Assembly: GCF_004310665.1 (NCBI RefSeq)
Contig: NZ_SIXF01000010.1
Span: 62,001-126,000, forward strand
Direction: 5' to 3'
DNA: 64,000 nucleotides
Source: Pedobacter kyonggii
Lineage (GTDB): Bacteria; Bacteroidota; Bacteroidia; Sphingobacteriales; Sphingobacteriaceae
Under the pieces are notes generated by a model that made no database searches, was not told the DNA's origin, and was given only the letters and a program-made list of their open reading frames with translations. A program made the position numbers and the translations under genes. Shown in pieces: positions 27,226 to 34,863 of this stretch. Every line of letters starts with the position of its first letter. Position 1 is the stretch's first letter.

Positions 27226-28521
27226 TTAATAGTGGCATTTACCACACTCTAAACCACCCAATAACGCTGGTGTAATTTTCTCGCCTTTTTTAATCTTCTC
27301 GTGCGCTTCGATAACCTTAGCGTAGAAAGCATTATTTTTCTGACCAGAAATATCTGTTTCCTTATGGCAGTTAATACACCATTTCATGGTTAATGGAGAA
27401 TATTGGTAAATTTCTTCCATGGTATTAACCGGACCGTGACAAGCGAAACACACAGGTTCTGTTGGCTGTAATCCTTTTGCTTTGCGGATTGCATCTTCTG
27501 CAACAACAACGTGTTGAGAGTGATTGAAGTAAGCAAAATCAGGAAGGTTGTGTACACGCACCCACTCCATTGGTTTTGATTTACTTTCATCGTACTTCTG
27601 AGTTTCAGGATCGTAACCCAAAGCATTATAGATTTTTTTGATCTCAGGAGAAATCTCACCATCATATTTATCTCTTGCCTGAACAGCTTTATGGCAGTTC
27701 ATACAAACGTTTAATGATGGAATAGTTGCATTTTTAGATTTAAATGCTCCATTATGACAATACTGACAATCGATCTGATTGATACCAGCGTGCAACTCGT
27801 GAGAGAATTTAATTGGCTGAACTGGCTGGTAACCGGTATGAACACCAGTGTTCCACATGCCCATCCAACCGAATGAACCTAAACAGATGATTAAACACAA
27901 GATAAAGAACATTACAAATTTCTTGTTTTTGAACATCTTGCGTACACCAACCTTTAATGGCACTTCTTCTTCAATCTCGATACCTTGTTTTTGTAAAATC
28001 AGGCGCTCTAACAATTTAGAAGCACGACCTAAAATTACCAGGATAACAATCGCCAATACAACAATAGCTATGATACCTACAATTGATAAGCCTGAAGTGG
28101 TATCATCTTTTGGAGCAGCTGAAAGAGCAGCATCACCAGCTGGTTTTGGCTCACCTTCTTTAATGTATTGTAAGATGTCTTTAACTTTTGTTTCATCCAA
28201 TTCAGGAAAAGAAGTCATTGGTACTTTTCCATTGTCATTGAATAATTTAACAGCCTCTGGATTTCCAGATGCGACCATCCCTTGAGAATTAGGAATCCAC
28301 TTTAAAAGGAATTCTTCTGAATGGCGATCGCTTACACCGGTTAAGGCTGGACCAACCAATTTAGCATCTAACGCGTGGCACGAAGAACATTTTGCTTTGA
28401 AAAGCGTTCTTCCTTCTTTAGCATCCTGCGCATTTACGGTAGAAACCGCTATTACGGAAATTGCTGAAAATACGAATAACGACTTCCAAACGCTTTTTAA
28501 AATCATCGAGATATCTCTCAT
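27226..28521 (-). CDS. actA: Alternative complex III multiheme cytochrome ActA with fused N-terminal cytochrome c
   Basis: The protein (about 431 residues) has a signal peptide, then a monoheme cytochrome c domain with CSSCH (about residue 45) and the distal 'PMTSF' Met. A membrane helix (about 150-170) and a second hydrophobic helix (about 198-218) follow. Five more CxxCH sites come after: CQYCH, CMNCH, CFACH, CINCH and a final CGKCH two residues from the end. So it is a standard pentaheme ActA preceded by an extra cytochrome, six hemes in all. The ATG at 28521 is preferred over an upstream GTG; a further ATG lies at 28506. It is the first gene of the respiratory operon. Confidence 0.95.
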   Translation of the reverse strand: MRDISMILKSVWKSLFVFSAISVIAVSTVNAQDAKEGRTLFKAKCSSCHALDAKLVGPALTGVSDRHSEEFLLKWIPNSQGMVASGNPEAVKLFNDNGKVPMTSFPELDETKVKDILQYIKEGEPKPAGDAALSAAPKDDTTSGLSIVGIIAIVVLAIVILVILGRASKLLERLILQKQGIEIEEEVPLKVGVRKMFKNKKFVMFFILCLIICLGSFGWMGMWNTGVHTGYQPVQPIKFSHELHAGINQIDCQYCHNGAFKSKNATIPSLNVCMNCHKAVQARDKYDGEISPEIKKIYNALGYDPETQKYDESKSKPMEWVRVHNLPDFAYFNHSQHVVVAEDAIRKAKGLQPTEPVCFACHGPVNTMEEIYQYSPLTMKWCINCHKETDISGQKNNAFYAKVIEAHEKIKKGEKITPALLGGLECGKCHY

Positions 28522-28602
28522 AATGAACACTTTATACTTATTTAATTTACTTTTTGTTGTGAAATTGATGCTGAACTAGGGGTAGCCCCACCAAAACTTG
28601 AA

Positions 28603-28610
28603 CAAAAGTA
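28603..28610 (-). promoter_or_regulatory. Candidate -7 box of the act/cox operon
   Basis: TACTTTTG on the minus strand fits TAnnTTTG and lies about 80 bp upstream of actA. No clear TTG is seen at the -33 position, so the call is tentative. Confidence 0.4.
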
Positions 28611-28702
28611 TAACTTATTAATAAATCCCATGACATAATAGTGACTGGAAATACAATTTATAATCATTCTAAACAAATGTCGTTTCAAGCCATTCAGGCA
28701 AT

Positions 28703-28741
28703 AAAAATGCCCATTTTTGATATGTTATCTCCAATGGGCAT
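28703..28741 (-). terminator. Terminator of the deoxyhypusine synthase-like gene
   Basis: ATGCCCATT (28707-28715) pairs perfectly with AATGGGCAT (28733-28741) across a 17-base loop. On the minus strand the stem is followed by TTTTTATT. It lies 36 bp after the stop codon at 28777. Confidence 0.65.
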
Positions 28742-28776
28742 ACTAGAAACCAATTTGGTTTATTTATTTTTAATGA

Positions 28777-29757
28777 TTATTGTTTTAATATCCAGGCAAA
28801 CATTAACGGTGCAACAATTGTTGCATCACTTTCTACAATAAACTTAGGAGTATGAATATCTAATTTACCCCAGGTAATCTTTTCGTTCGGCACAGCACCA
28901 GAATATGAGCCATATGAAGTGGTCGAATCTGAAATCTGGCAGAAATAACTCCAGAAAGGAATATTTTCCATTTCCATATCCTGATAAAGCATTGGCACCA
29001 CACAGATCGGGAAATCGCCGGCAATACCACCACCAATCTGGAAGAAGCCGATTCCTTTACCACCACTGTTTGCAATATACCAGTCGGCCAACCAGCCCAT
29101 GTATTCAATACCGCCTTTTACAGTAGTTGCGGTAAGTTCTTTTTTCATTACATACGATGCAAAAATGTTTCCCATGGTAGAATCTTCCCATCCCGGAACC
29201 ACAATTGGCAAATTCTTTTCAGCCGCAGCAAGCATCCATGAGTTTTTAGGATCTATTTCATAGTATTGTTCTAAATCGCCACTTAAAAGCATTTTATACA
29301 TAAATTCATGCGGAAAATAACGCTCACCTGCAGCTTCGGCATCCATCCAGATTTTTTGGATGTGTTTCTGCAAACGGCGAAAAGCCTCTTCTTCAGGGAT
29401 ACAGGTATCGGTAACACGGTTGTAATGGTTCTCTAAAAGGTCCCATTCATCCTGCGGACTTAAATCGCGATAGTTTGGTACACGTTTATAATGTGAATGT
29501 GCTACCAGGTTCATAATATCTTCTTCAAGGTTTGCACCGGTACAAGAAATAATAGCCACTTTATCCTGGCGGATCATTTCTGCAAGTGAAATTCCCAATT
29601 CTGCAGTACTCATTGCACCAGCAAGTGTGATCATCATTTTACCACCTTCATCTAAATGCGTTTCGTATCCTTTAGCCGCATCCATCATTGCCGCAGCATT
29701 AAAATGGAGGTAATTACGCTCCATAAACTGAGATATTGGTCCTCTTGTATTGCTCAT
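28777..29757 (-). CDS. Deoxyhypusine synthase family protein (bacterial homospermidine/spermidine-type)
   Basis: The protein (326 residues) has the deoxyhypusine synthase fold with NAD-binding segments 'MITLAGAMSTAELG', 'ISCTGANLEEDIMNLVAHSHY' and 'IGFFQIGGGIAGDF'. Eukaryotic enzymes have a GGG-x-x-Lys motif whose Lys forms the imine intermediate. Here the equivalent region reads GGGIAGDF, without Lys. Bacteria lack eIF5A, so the real product is probably a polyamine such as homospermidine (established for a cyanobacterial homologue, inferred here). The ATG at 29757 is used because the longer frame begins with TTG and adds eight atypical residues. Confidence 0.88.
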   Translation of the reverse strand: MSNTRGPISQFMERNYLHFNAAAMMDAAKGYETHLDEGGKMMITLAGAMSTAELGISLAEMIRQDKVAIISCTGANLEEDIMNLVAHSHYKRVPNYRDLSPQDEWDLLENHYNRVTDTCIPEEEAFRRLQKHIQKIWMDAEAAGERYFPHEFMYKMLLSGDLEQYYEIDPKNSWMLAAAEKNLPIVVPGWEDSTMGNIFASYVMKKELTATTVKGGIEYMGWLADWYIANSGGKGIGFFQIGGGIAGDFPICVVPMLYQDMEMENIPFWSYFCQISDSTTSYGSYSGAVPNEKITWGKLDIHTPKFIVESDATIVAPLMFAWILKQ

Positions 29758-30104
29758 TTCGTTTTGTATTGTTTGCCGCAAAAATAGGTATTTAGGCCGA
29801 AAGGTAAAAGCGTTTTACGCTTGGGGCATGGCGTTTAGCGTTAAATTAGTCCCAGGTCCATTGTTTTCAGTCTAAAGTCGATTAAAATCATAAAGCGCAT
29901 TTCCCTCGCGATTGTCATCCTGAGCGTAGTCGAAGGATTTTTTTTTGAAAAGCACTTGAAGTAACATTCATTACAAGATATCCGTGACCAGTTAACCGTT
30001 TTAAACAATTAACCTATTAACCAATAATTGGCACTTTGCAGTACCAATGAACAAATGACCAATGAACGAATGAACTATAACTAAATTTCCTTTTCTTTGT
30101 GACA
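29758..30104. other. Intergenic region between divergent genes, with one REP-like unit
   Basis: No ORF is credible here. The region contains a REP-like sequence (29913-29938), a short copy of the end of the structured element found at 63.1 kb (29938-29954), and repeated AATGAAC/AATGACC words just before the outer-membrane gene (about 30048-30075). No clear TAnnTTTG box was found for the plus-strand gene. Confidence 0.5.
29913..29938 (+). repeat. REP-like sequence (GTCATCCTGAGCGTAGTCGA type)
   Basis: The core GTCATCCTGAGCGTAGTCGA followed by AGGAT recurs nearly identically at 31303-31327 and, diverged or inverted, at 31428-31454 and 34086-34115. It is intergenic every time, and I know this word as a common dispersed repeat in Bacteroidota chromosomes. 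Confidence 0.75.
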
Positions 30105-31235
30105 ATGAAAAAATATTATCTAATTATTTTACTTGCGCTCATTTCAGGAAGTTCGTTTGGACAGATGAAACTGATCAAAAAGATGCTCTCAAACGAAAAA
30201 GATACTACCCGTAAAGCAAGCTTTTTACCTTTACCAGCTTTTGGCTATAGTCAGGAAACAGGGTTTGAATTTGGCGTTGGAGCCATTTATTCATTTTACA
30301 TAGACCGTAAAGACACGCTGAACCGCAGTTCCAACTTCGCCTTGAACACAACCTATTCTACCAAAAAGACAGCTAATTTTATGCTTAAAGGCGATGCCTG
30401 GACGAAAGGGAATAAATACCATTTTATCGGTGATATCCGTTTCAAAAACCAGCCATTTAATTTTTATGGCATTGGTAACAATGCTAAAAGGGTTGATGAG
30501 GATAAATTAGACCAGAGGATTTTTAGAACACTTTTCGATGCGGAAATGAACACCTTACCAAAGGCCTATACGGGTATTTCGCTAGGTTTTGAGAATTACC
30601 ATTTTATCGACAAGGAAACTGGGGGGATTTTCACCACCAATCCACAGATTTTGGATAAAGAGGGTGGCTCGGTAGCCTGGATCGGTGCATCGCAAAGTTA
30701 CGATACACGGAACAGCAATAATTATCCAACAAAAGGCTTTTTTGGTAGGGCGACTTATCAATATGCACCTGATTTTTTTGGCGGAGAAAGTTTTAATGGC
30801 TCACAGATTAAGCTAGATCTCCGTGGTTTCTTTAGTCTGGCACCAAAAGTAGTTTTAGGAGTACAGGGTATTTTTTATACCATCCAGAGCAAAAGCACCC
30901 CATTTTACTTATTACAACAGTTAGGCAACGACCAGATGATGCGCGGTTACTACAGTGGCCGCTACCGCGACGAAAACCTGATGGCCGCTCAGGCCGAAAT
31001 CCGTTACCGTTTTATGAACCGTTTTGGCATTGTCGCTTTTGCCGGCACTGGTAAAGTATTCGCAAACGGTCAGTTTAACGGAGATGGACTAAAACCAAAC
31101 TTTGGTGTTGGTGGCCGCTACTTTTTCGATCCGGCAAAAGGTTTGAGTGTTCGGGTAGATTATGGTATAGGCGAAAAACTACCAAACGAAAAAAGACAGG
31201 CTGGGTTTTATATCAGTTTAGCAGAAGCGTTTTAG
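30105..31235 (+). CDS. BamA/TamA (surface antigen) family outer membrane beta-barrel protein
   Basis: The protein (376 residues) has a cleavable signal peptide ending 'GSSFGQ' and then directly a beta barrel with the Omp85-type C-terminal pattern. Seen are 'PLPAFGYSQETGFEFGVG', the 'GNDQMMRGYYSGRYRDENLMAAQAEIRYRF' loop resembling the conserved RGY/RGF lid motif, and 'GLSVRVDYGIG' with a final aromatic 'LAEAF'. There are no POTRA domains, so it is a short barrel-only member. Its substrate is unknown. The ATG at 30105 is chosen over an in-frame GTG two codons upstream. It stands alone between the minus-strand genes. Confidence 0.85.
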   Translation: MKKYYLIILLALISGSSFGQMKLIKKMLSNEKDTTRKASFLPLPAFGYSQETGFEFGVGAIYSFYIDRKDTLNRSSNFALNTTYSTKKTANFMLKGDAWTKGNKYHFIGDIRFKNQPFNFYGIGNNAKRVDEDKLDQRIFRTLFDAEMNTLPKAYTGISLGFENYHFIDKETGGIFTTNPQILDKEGGSVAWIGASQSYDTRNSNNYPTKGFFGRATYQYAPDFFGGESFNGSQIKLDLRGFFSLAPKVVLGVQGIFYTIQSKSTPFYLLQQLGNDQMMRGYYSGRYRDENLMAAQAEIRYRFMNRFGIVAFAGTGKVFANGQFNGDGLKPNFGVGGRYFFDPAKGLSVRVDYGIGEKLPNEKRQAGFYISLAEAF

Positions 31236-31302
31236 AGGTAGGGAAAGGGATTGTAGGAGGCTTTGGATTATCATTCTGTTTGTTAGTTGATCTACTCGCT
31301 TT

Positions 31303-31327
31303 GCCATCCTGAGCGTAGTCGAAGGAT
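31303..31327 (+). repeat. REP-like sequence, second copy
   Basis: It is nearly identical to the unit at 29913-29938 (CATCCTGAGCGTAGTCGA core, then AGGAT). It lies downstream of the outer-membrane barrel gene. Confidence 0.75.
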
Positions 31328-31427
31328 TTTTAACCACAGATTCATACAGATCAACACAGATAAGATTATTGCCACGGAAACACAGAAAGCACGGAGAATA
31401 CTTTGCCAATCATCATCCAGCAAGGTT

Positions 31428-31454
31428 TGTCATTCTGAACGCAGTGAAGAATCT
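31428..31454 (+). repeat. REP-like sequence, diverged copy
   Basis: The unit reads GTCATTCTGAACGCAGTGAA followed by GAATCT, the other common variant of the same repeat class. A shortened fragment (ATCATCCTGAGG) follows at 31511-31522. Confidence 0.7.
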
Positions 31455-31597
31455 ATCTAATTTTTTACCATGGAAAACCAGCGTGTTTTACTAATCATCT
31501 TCTTCAATGTATCATCCTGAGGGATAATTTGTTTTATAAAAGCCAATATAAATGGCCAGAAGATTTTTAATGAATTGTAGGCTGCAAGGCATCGTCA

Positions 31598-31684
31598 TTG
31601 CGAGAAGGCTTTTCTGCCGACGAAGCAATCTTACAACGATCGCTACCAGCGTGCGCATTAAGATTGCTTCGTGCCTCGCAATGA
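31598..31684. repeat. Large imperfect inverted repeat (TCATTGCGAG type)
   Basis: TCATTGCGAG (31598-31607) is complementary to CTCGCAATGA (31675-31684). Inside, CGAAGCAATCTT (31621-31632) is complementary to AAGATTGCTTCG (about 31660-31671). The whole could fold into a long interrupted hairpin. It is a paired REP (BIME-like) arrangement at the convergent end of two genes. Confidence 0.75.
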
Positions 31685-31744
31685 TTACACCTTACAGGTG
31701 CTAACTTTAAGCAGATAGGTTAACCATTCCATAACTATAATTAA

Positions 31745-33298
31745 TTAACAACCACGTTTCGAAAAAGCTACAAATCCATCTAAAATCAAATTACTGATTC
31801 TTCGGATATTTTTTTCCTGATTGATATAGTCAAGCGTCTTACGGTCTGAAATATTCCCAAGCTCGATCAAAATAGCAGGTACTTTAGATTCGCGAAGCAG
31901 TAACAGATTGCCATTTTTCAAAGAATCTCTTACTTCCAACCCATTTTGCTGTTTTAACTTGCTTAAAATTCCGGCTCCGAGATCCTCCGATATCTTAATA
32001 TTGCTGTTCAGTTTCGAAACATAAATTTCAATGCCACCGAAAGGTACAGCTGCATTTGCGAGTGTTGCATTATGATGGATGGAAATAAAAGCCGTAGCCT
32101 CCTGTTTTGGTAAACGATCGCGAAGTGAAATAAACTGGTCAGAATTTCTTGTTAATATTACTTTAATCCCTCTTTTTGCGGCTTCTTCTTTAAGGATTTT
32201 TACCGCCCTTAAGTTCAGGTCTTTTTCCTTTTGTCCATCCAGGGCACTTACAGCTCCATCTTTTCCGCCATGGCCGGCATCAATAACTAATGTAGGTTCT
32301 ACTTCATTAAAAGCAGTATTCGGATTAACCTTAATATTGCTGTTTAAATAGTTCATAGCATAAACATTTGGCTTTGTCGGCACATCCGCAGAAGCCTGGT
32401 TCCCTACTGACGTTTTCTCAACAATAATTTCTTTGCGGTTTATAAATGCCATACAGCAGATCATTAAAACCGGAACAATGGCTAAATAGGCAAGCTTTTG
32501 CAGCTTTGCGTTTGGTTCTTTATACAACATCATGATTCTATTTTTTAGTGGAAGTTTACTAAAACTATTAATGGCTAAATTTTTAGCTGGCATAGCCAGA
32601 TTTAAAAGTAAAGAAGCATAAACCTTCTTATCTGCAACTTTAGAAGTTTCACGGTCGGCCAGAAATTCGTGGTTATGATCGATGGCATTCCGCCAGAAAT
32701 AAATAATGGGGTTAAACCAAAGGATTGCAGTAACGAAATTGACTAAAAGTTTGTCGACAGCATGCAGCTGTTTCACATGAATGTATTCGTGTTTAATTAC
32801 CAGGTTCTTTTCTTCGTGTTGCAAAGAGGAGTCGACAATAATCTGGTTAAAAAAAGAACAATTTTTTATGGTCGATTTCGCATCGACCAGGATAACGGCT
32901 CCGTTTCTGTCTATGGCATGTTTACGCAACTGAGCCTGGATGCGTATCATCATAAAAAGCATTCTAAAAACAAGAGCTGCCAAAACCAAGCAATAACCAT
33001 ACATGAGTACTTGATCCCAGTTTATGTTAGTGTTAGCAGCATTACCTTCATCTACAAAATCCTGCTCAACAAAACCATCGTTGCTGTAAGCTATTTTTGA
33101 CGGAATCTCCTGACTGGCTACCATTACTTCCAGACGGTTTTCGATGGTAACTGCCGGAATACTAAAACTCAACACCAGCATCATTGATAAGTAAGCACGG
33201 TTCAGGTTGAAAAACGTAAGTTTAGCCAGTAAGAATTGATAGGCTGCAAAGAAAATTACGGTACAGGCTGATACCTTTAATAAGTAAATTAAAATCAT
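31745..33298 (-). CDS. M56 (BlaR1-type) metalloprotease fused to N-acetylmuramoyl-L-alanine amidase
   Basis: The 517-residue protein has an M56 half (about residues 1-290) with membrane helices near 5-25, 35-52, 97-118, 185-203 and 268-287. Its zinc-protease motif is H170-E-Y-I-H174, with 'HEFLADRE' (about 210-217) downstream. A periplasmic Amidase_3 domain follows (about 335-515): 'VIDAGHGGKDGA' (His343), 'KEKDLNL' (Glu358), 'SIHHNA' (His408) and 'ILIELGN'. BlaR1 proteins carry a penicillin-binding sensor in this place. Here a complete-looking peptidoglycan amidase replaces it, suggesting that cell-wall fragments or damage are sensed. The start overlaps the BlaI-type repressor gene by 4 bp (ATGA). 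Confidence 0.92.
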   Translation of the reverse strand: MILIYLLKVSACTVIFFAAYQFLLAKLTFFNLNRAYLSMMLVLSFSIPAVTIENRLEVMVASQEIPSKIAYSNDGFVEQDFVDEGNAANTNINWDQVLMYGYCLVLAALVFRMLFMMIRIQAQLRKHAIDRNGAVILVDAKSTIKNCSFFNQIIVDSSLQHEEKNLVIKHEYIHVKQLHAVDKLLVNFVTAILWFNPIIYFWRNAIDHNHEFLADRETSKVADKKVYASLLLNLAMPAKNLAINSFSKLPLKNRIMMLYKEPNAKLQKLAYLAIVPVLMICCMAFINRKEIIVEKTSVGNQASADVPTKPNVYAMNYLNSNIKVNPNTAFNEVEPTLVIDAGHGGKDGAVSALDGQKEKDLNLRAVKILKEEAAKRGIKVILTRNSDQFISLRDRLPKQEATAFISIHHNATLANAAVPFGGIEIYVSKLNSNIKISEDLGAGILSKLKQQNGLEVRDSLKNGNLLLLRESKVPAILIELGNISDRKTLDYINQEKNIRRISNLILDGFVAFSKRGC

Positions 33299-33663
33299 GA
33301 CTTTGGATCTTGGTTAATGATTTTTTTAATTTCTTCTATATCCTTTTCACTTAGTTTTTCTTCTTTTACCATAAACGATAAAAGGCTGGTTGGAGAATTA
33401 TCAAAATAACCTGAAAACAATTTCGAAAAGGTAGTTTTAGCATATTCATCTTTTGTAATCGCCGGAAAGTATTCATAAGTTTTTCCATAGGCCTTATAAT
33501 TAACATAGCCTTTCCTCTCCAAAAGCCTAACAATTGAGGAAATGGTATTGTAAGGTGGCTTAGGTTCTTCTTCCAGTTCATCGATAATATCTTTCACAAA
33601 TGCCTTTTGCAGTTTCCATAAAACCTGCATAATGCGCTCTTCTGCTTTGGTTAATTCTTCCAT
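33295..33663 (-). CDS. BlaI/MecI family transcriptional repressor
   Basis: The protein (122 residues) has a winged helix (about residues 1-75; 'LTKAEERIMQVLW', 'PPYNTISSIVRLLERKGYVNYKAYGKTYEYFPAI') and a C-terminal dimerisation part with 'LLSFMVKEEKLSEKDIEEIKKII'. BlaI repressors are inactivated by cleavage after their M56 partner is triggered, and the M56-amidase gene is the next gene, overlapping by ATGA. The ATG at 33663 is preferred over a TTG two codons upstream because family members begin Met-Glu-Glu-Leu-Thr. Three operator-like boxes lie just upstream. Confidence 0.95.
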   Translation of the reverse strand: MEELTKAEERIMQVLWKLQKAFVKDIIDELEEEPKPPYNTISSIVRLLERKGYVNYKAYGKTYEYFPAITKDEYAKTTFSKLFSGYFDNSPTSLLSFMVKEEKLSEKDIEEIKKIINQDPKS

Positions 33664-33665
33664 AC

Positions 33666-33673
33666 CCAAACTT
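33666..33673 (-). promoter_or_regulatory. Candidate -7 box of the blaI-type operon
   Basis: TAAGTTTG on the minus strand fits TAnnTTTG, and a TTG lies 20 bp upstream. It ends only two bases before the ATG, implying a leaderless message. Operator box 1 would sit between the -33 and -7 elements, a good position for repression. Confidence 0.4.
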
Positions 33674-33675
33674 AC

Positions 33676-33731
33676 AACTTATTTTTCAGTTTTACAACTA
33701 AAAAACAAGTTATATTACTGAAAAACCAGTT
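33676..33731. promoter_or_regulatory. Three phased operator-like boxes upstream of the BlaI-type gene
   Basis: Three 16-bp imperfect palindromes of the form (A/T)ACT-N8-AGTT occur at 33676-33691, 33696-33711 and 33716-33731. They are spaced exactly 20 bp, about two helical turns. They lie directly upstream of the repressor start and probably are its own binding sites (autoregulation). The match of each half-site is visible in sequence; binding by this repressor is inferred. Confidence 0.6.
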
Positions 33732-33784
33732 TAAAACATCAAAATACTGATTTACAGACGATTAAATTACTATAAATTTTAATT

Positions 33785-34020
33785 TGAAAACGAACGGCTT
33801 GTGGTTCTAGGCAAGTGAAGCCCTGCCATCCGCTTTACTCCGTTACACTTGGTGCTCGCTGCTGTCAGGTTTATGACCGAATGGCTTGCCCCTAGCATGG
33901 AGCATAAAGGCATCTATCCTTGGTATCTAAACCTGATCGAAGTGGTTTCGGTTCTTCACCAGAAGGAACGGAGAGCAGGACTGAAGCCAGCCAAAAGAAC
34001 TGGACTGCTCATTTCCAAAA
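33785..34020. repeat. Hairpin-rich intergenic element, copy A
   Basis: It shares order and words with the element at 63059-63285: 'CTGCCATCCGCTTTAC' against 'CTGCCATTCGCTTTAC', 'CAGGTTTA', 'CTATCC', 'CTAAACC' and 'GGACTGCT'. Complementary arms are CTCCGTT (33838-33844)/AACGGAG (33967-33973), CAGGTTTA (33866-33873)/TAAACCTG (33928-33935) and a small hairpin near 33949-33969. The arms differ in sequence from the other copy but keep the nesting. No ORF of interest is present. The rest of the 33664-34187 gap holds the operators and one inverted REP-like unit. Confidence 0.55.
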
Positions 34021-34085
34021 AACTGTTGTAATTGTTAGGAATAAATCCTTCCGCAAGCACCGCTCCTGCTAAAATGATGAATTTT

Positions 34086-34115
34086 AAGGATCCTTCACTA
34101 CGTTCAGGATGACAT
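34086..34115 (-). repeat. REP-like sequence, inverted copy
   Basis: Read on the minus strand it is ATGTCATCCTGAACGTAGTG followed by AAGGATCC, the same repeat class as at 29.9 and 31.3 kb. Confidence 0.7.
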
Positions 34116-34187
34116 AAAATTTGGGTGACAGATCTCTCCACTTCGCGATGCTTCATCCGATAGCTATTGGATCGAGATACGATGACA

Positions 34188-34859
34188 CTATTTGCTTAAC
34201 CCTGCCAATGCATTAATGGTTAATGCCACAATTACAGTATTAAAGATAAAAGCGATTAAACTGTGTAAAAGAGAAAGCCGTCTGATCTTCCGATCTGAAA
34301 TTTCTACATCAGAAACCTGGAAAGTCATGCCGAGTACGAAAGAAAAATAGGCGAAATCAATAAAATCTGGTTCATCATCTCCAGGAAATTCAAGTCCTGC
34401 TCCTTTTTTATTTGAATGCCCTTTCTTATTATCTCCGTAATAAAGATGTGCATAGCGCATGCTAAAAGTAGTATGCACCAAAAACCATGATAAAAACATA
34501 CCTGTTATGGCTACCACCAAATCGAGTGGCTCAATATCTTTATTAATCAGCAACAAAATTACGGCAAGCAGACCAGCAAAGGTAGAAACCACCACAATGG
34601 CAAAAATTTCGCCACGGGTTTCATCCTGCATTTTCGCTTTAAGATGTGTTTCGGCAGCGGAAGTATGAAAAAACATATACCAATGGAGGGTAATCAGCAT
34701 CAAACAAAATGCATCCCAGCCCAGCATAATGTGTGTAAGCACACTCATTTTAATAAAAAGTGAAACCAAATAAAAAGCAATTCCTAAAAAAAGACTAATC
34801 AACAAAATAAACAACGCTGACCGTTTTTGGATGCCTTCTAATTTCGGTTCGATTTCCAT
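34188..34859 (-). CDS. DUF1345 family membrane protein
   Basis: The 223-residue protein has five to six membrane helices. Family-specific segments are visible: 'GWDAFCLMLITLHWYMF', 'FLSWFLVHTTFSMRYAHLYY' and near the end 'DFIDFAYFSFVLGMTFQVSDVEI'. This is the DUF1345 pattern; function is unknown. It sits 4 bp after the methyltransferase gene, so the two are probably co-transcribed. Confidence 0.9.
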   Translation of the reverse strand: MEIEPKLEGIQKRSALFILLISLFLGIAFYLVSLFIKMSVLTHIMLGWDAFCLMLITLHWYMFFHTSAAETHLKAKMQDETRGEIFAIVVVSTFAGLLAVILLLINKDIEPLDLVVAITGMFLSWFLVHTTFSMRYAHLYYGDNKKGHSNKKGAGLEFPGDDEPDFIDFAYFSFVLGMTFQVSDVEISDRKIRRLSLLHSLIAFIFNTVIVALTINALAGLSK

Positions 34860-34863
34860 TATC

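Larger units (their letters stand above)
31236..31744. other. Repeat-rich intergenic region
   Basis: About 500 bp without a credible gene. It holds two REP-like units (31303-31327 and 31428-31454), a truncated one (31511-31522) and a large inverted repeat (31598-31684). It separates the plus-strand barrel gene from the end of the minus-strand M56-amidase gene, so transcripts converge here. Confidence 0.6.

Noticed and set aside
27848-28285. 145-residue ORF on the plus strand
   Set aside because: It is antisense to actA, which carries six heme motifs and is beyond doubt.
31688-31700. CACCT/AGGTG hairpin downstream of the M56-amidase gene
   Set aside because: Five pairs and no T run; too weak for a terminator.
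33849-34031. 60-residue plus-strand ORF in the intergenic element
   Set aside because: It tracks the repeated structured element and has no protein-like features.
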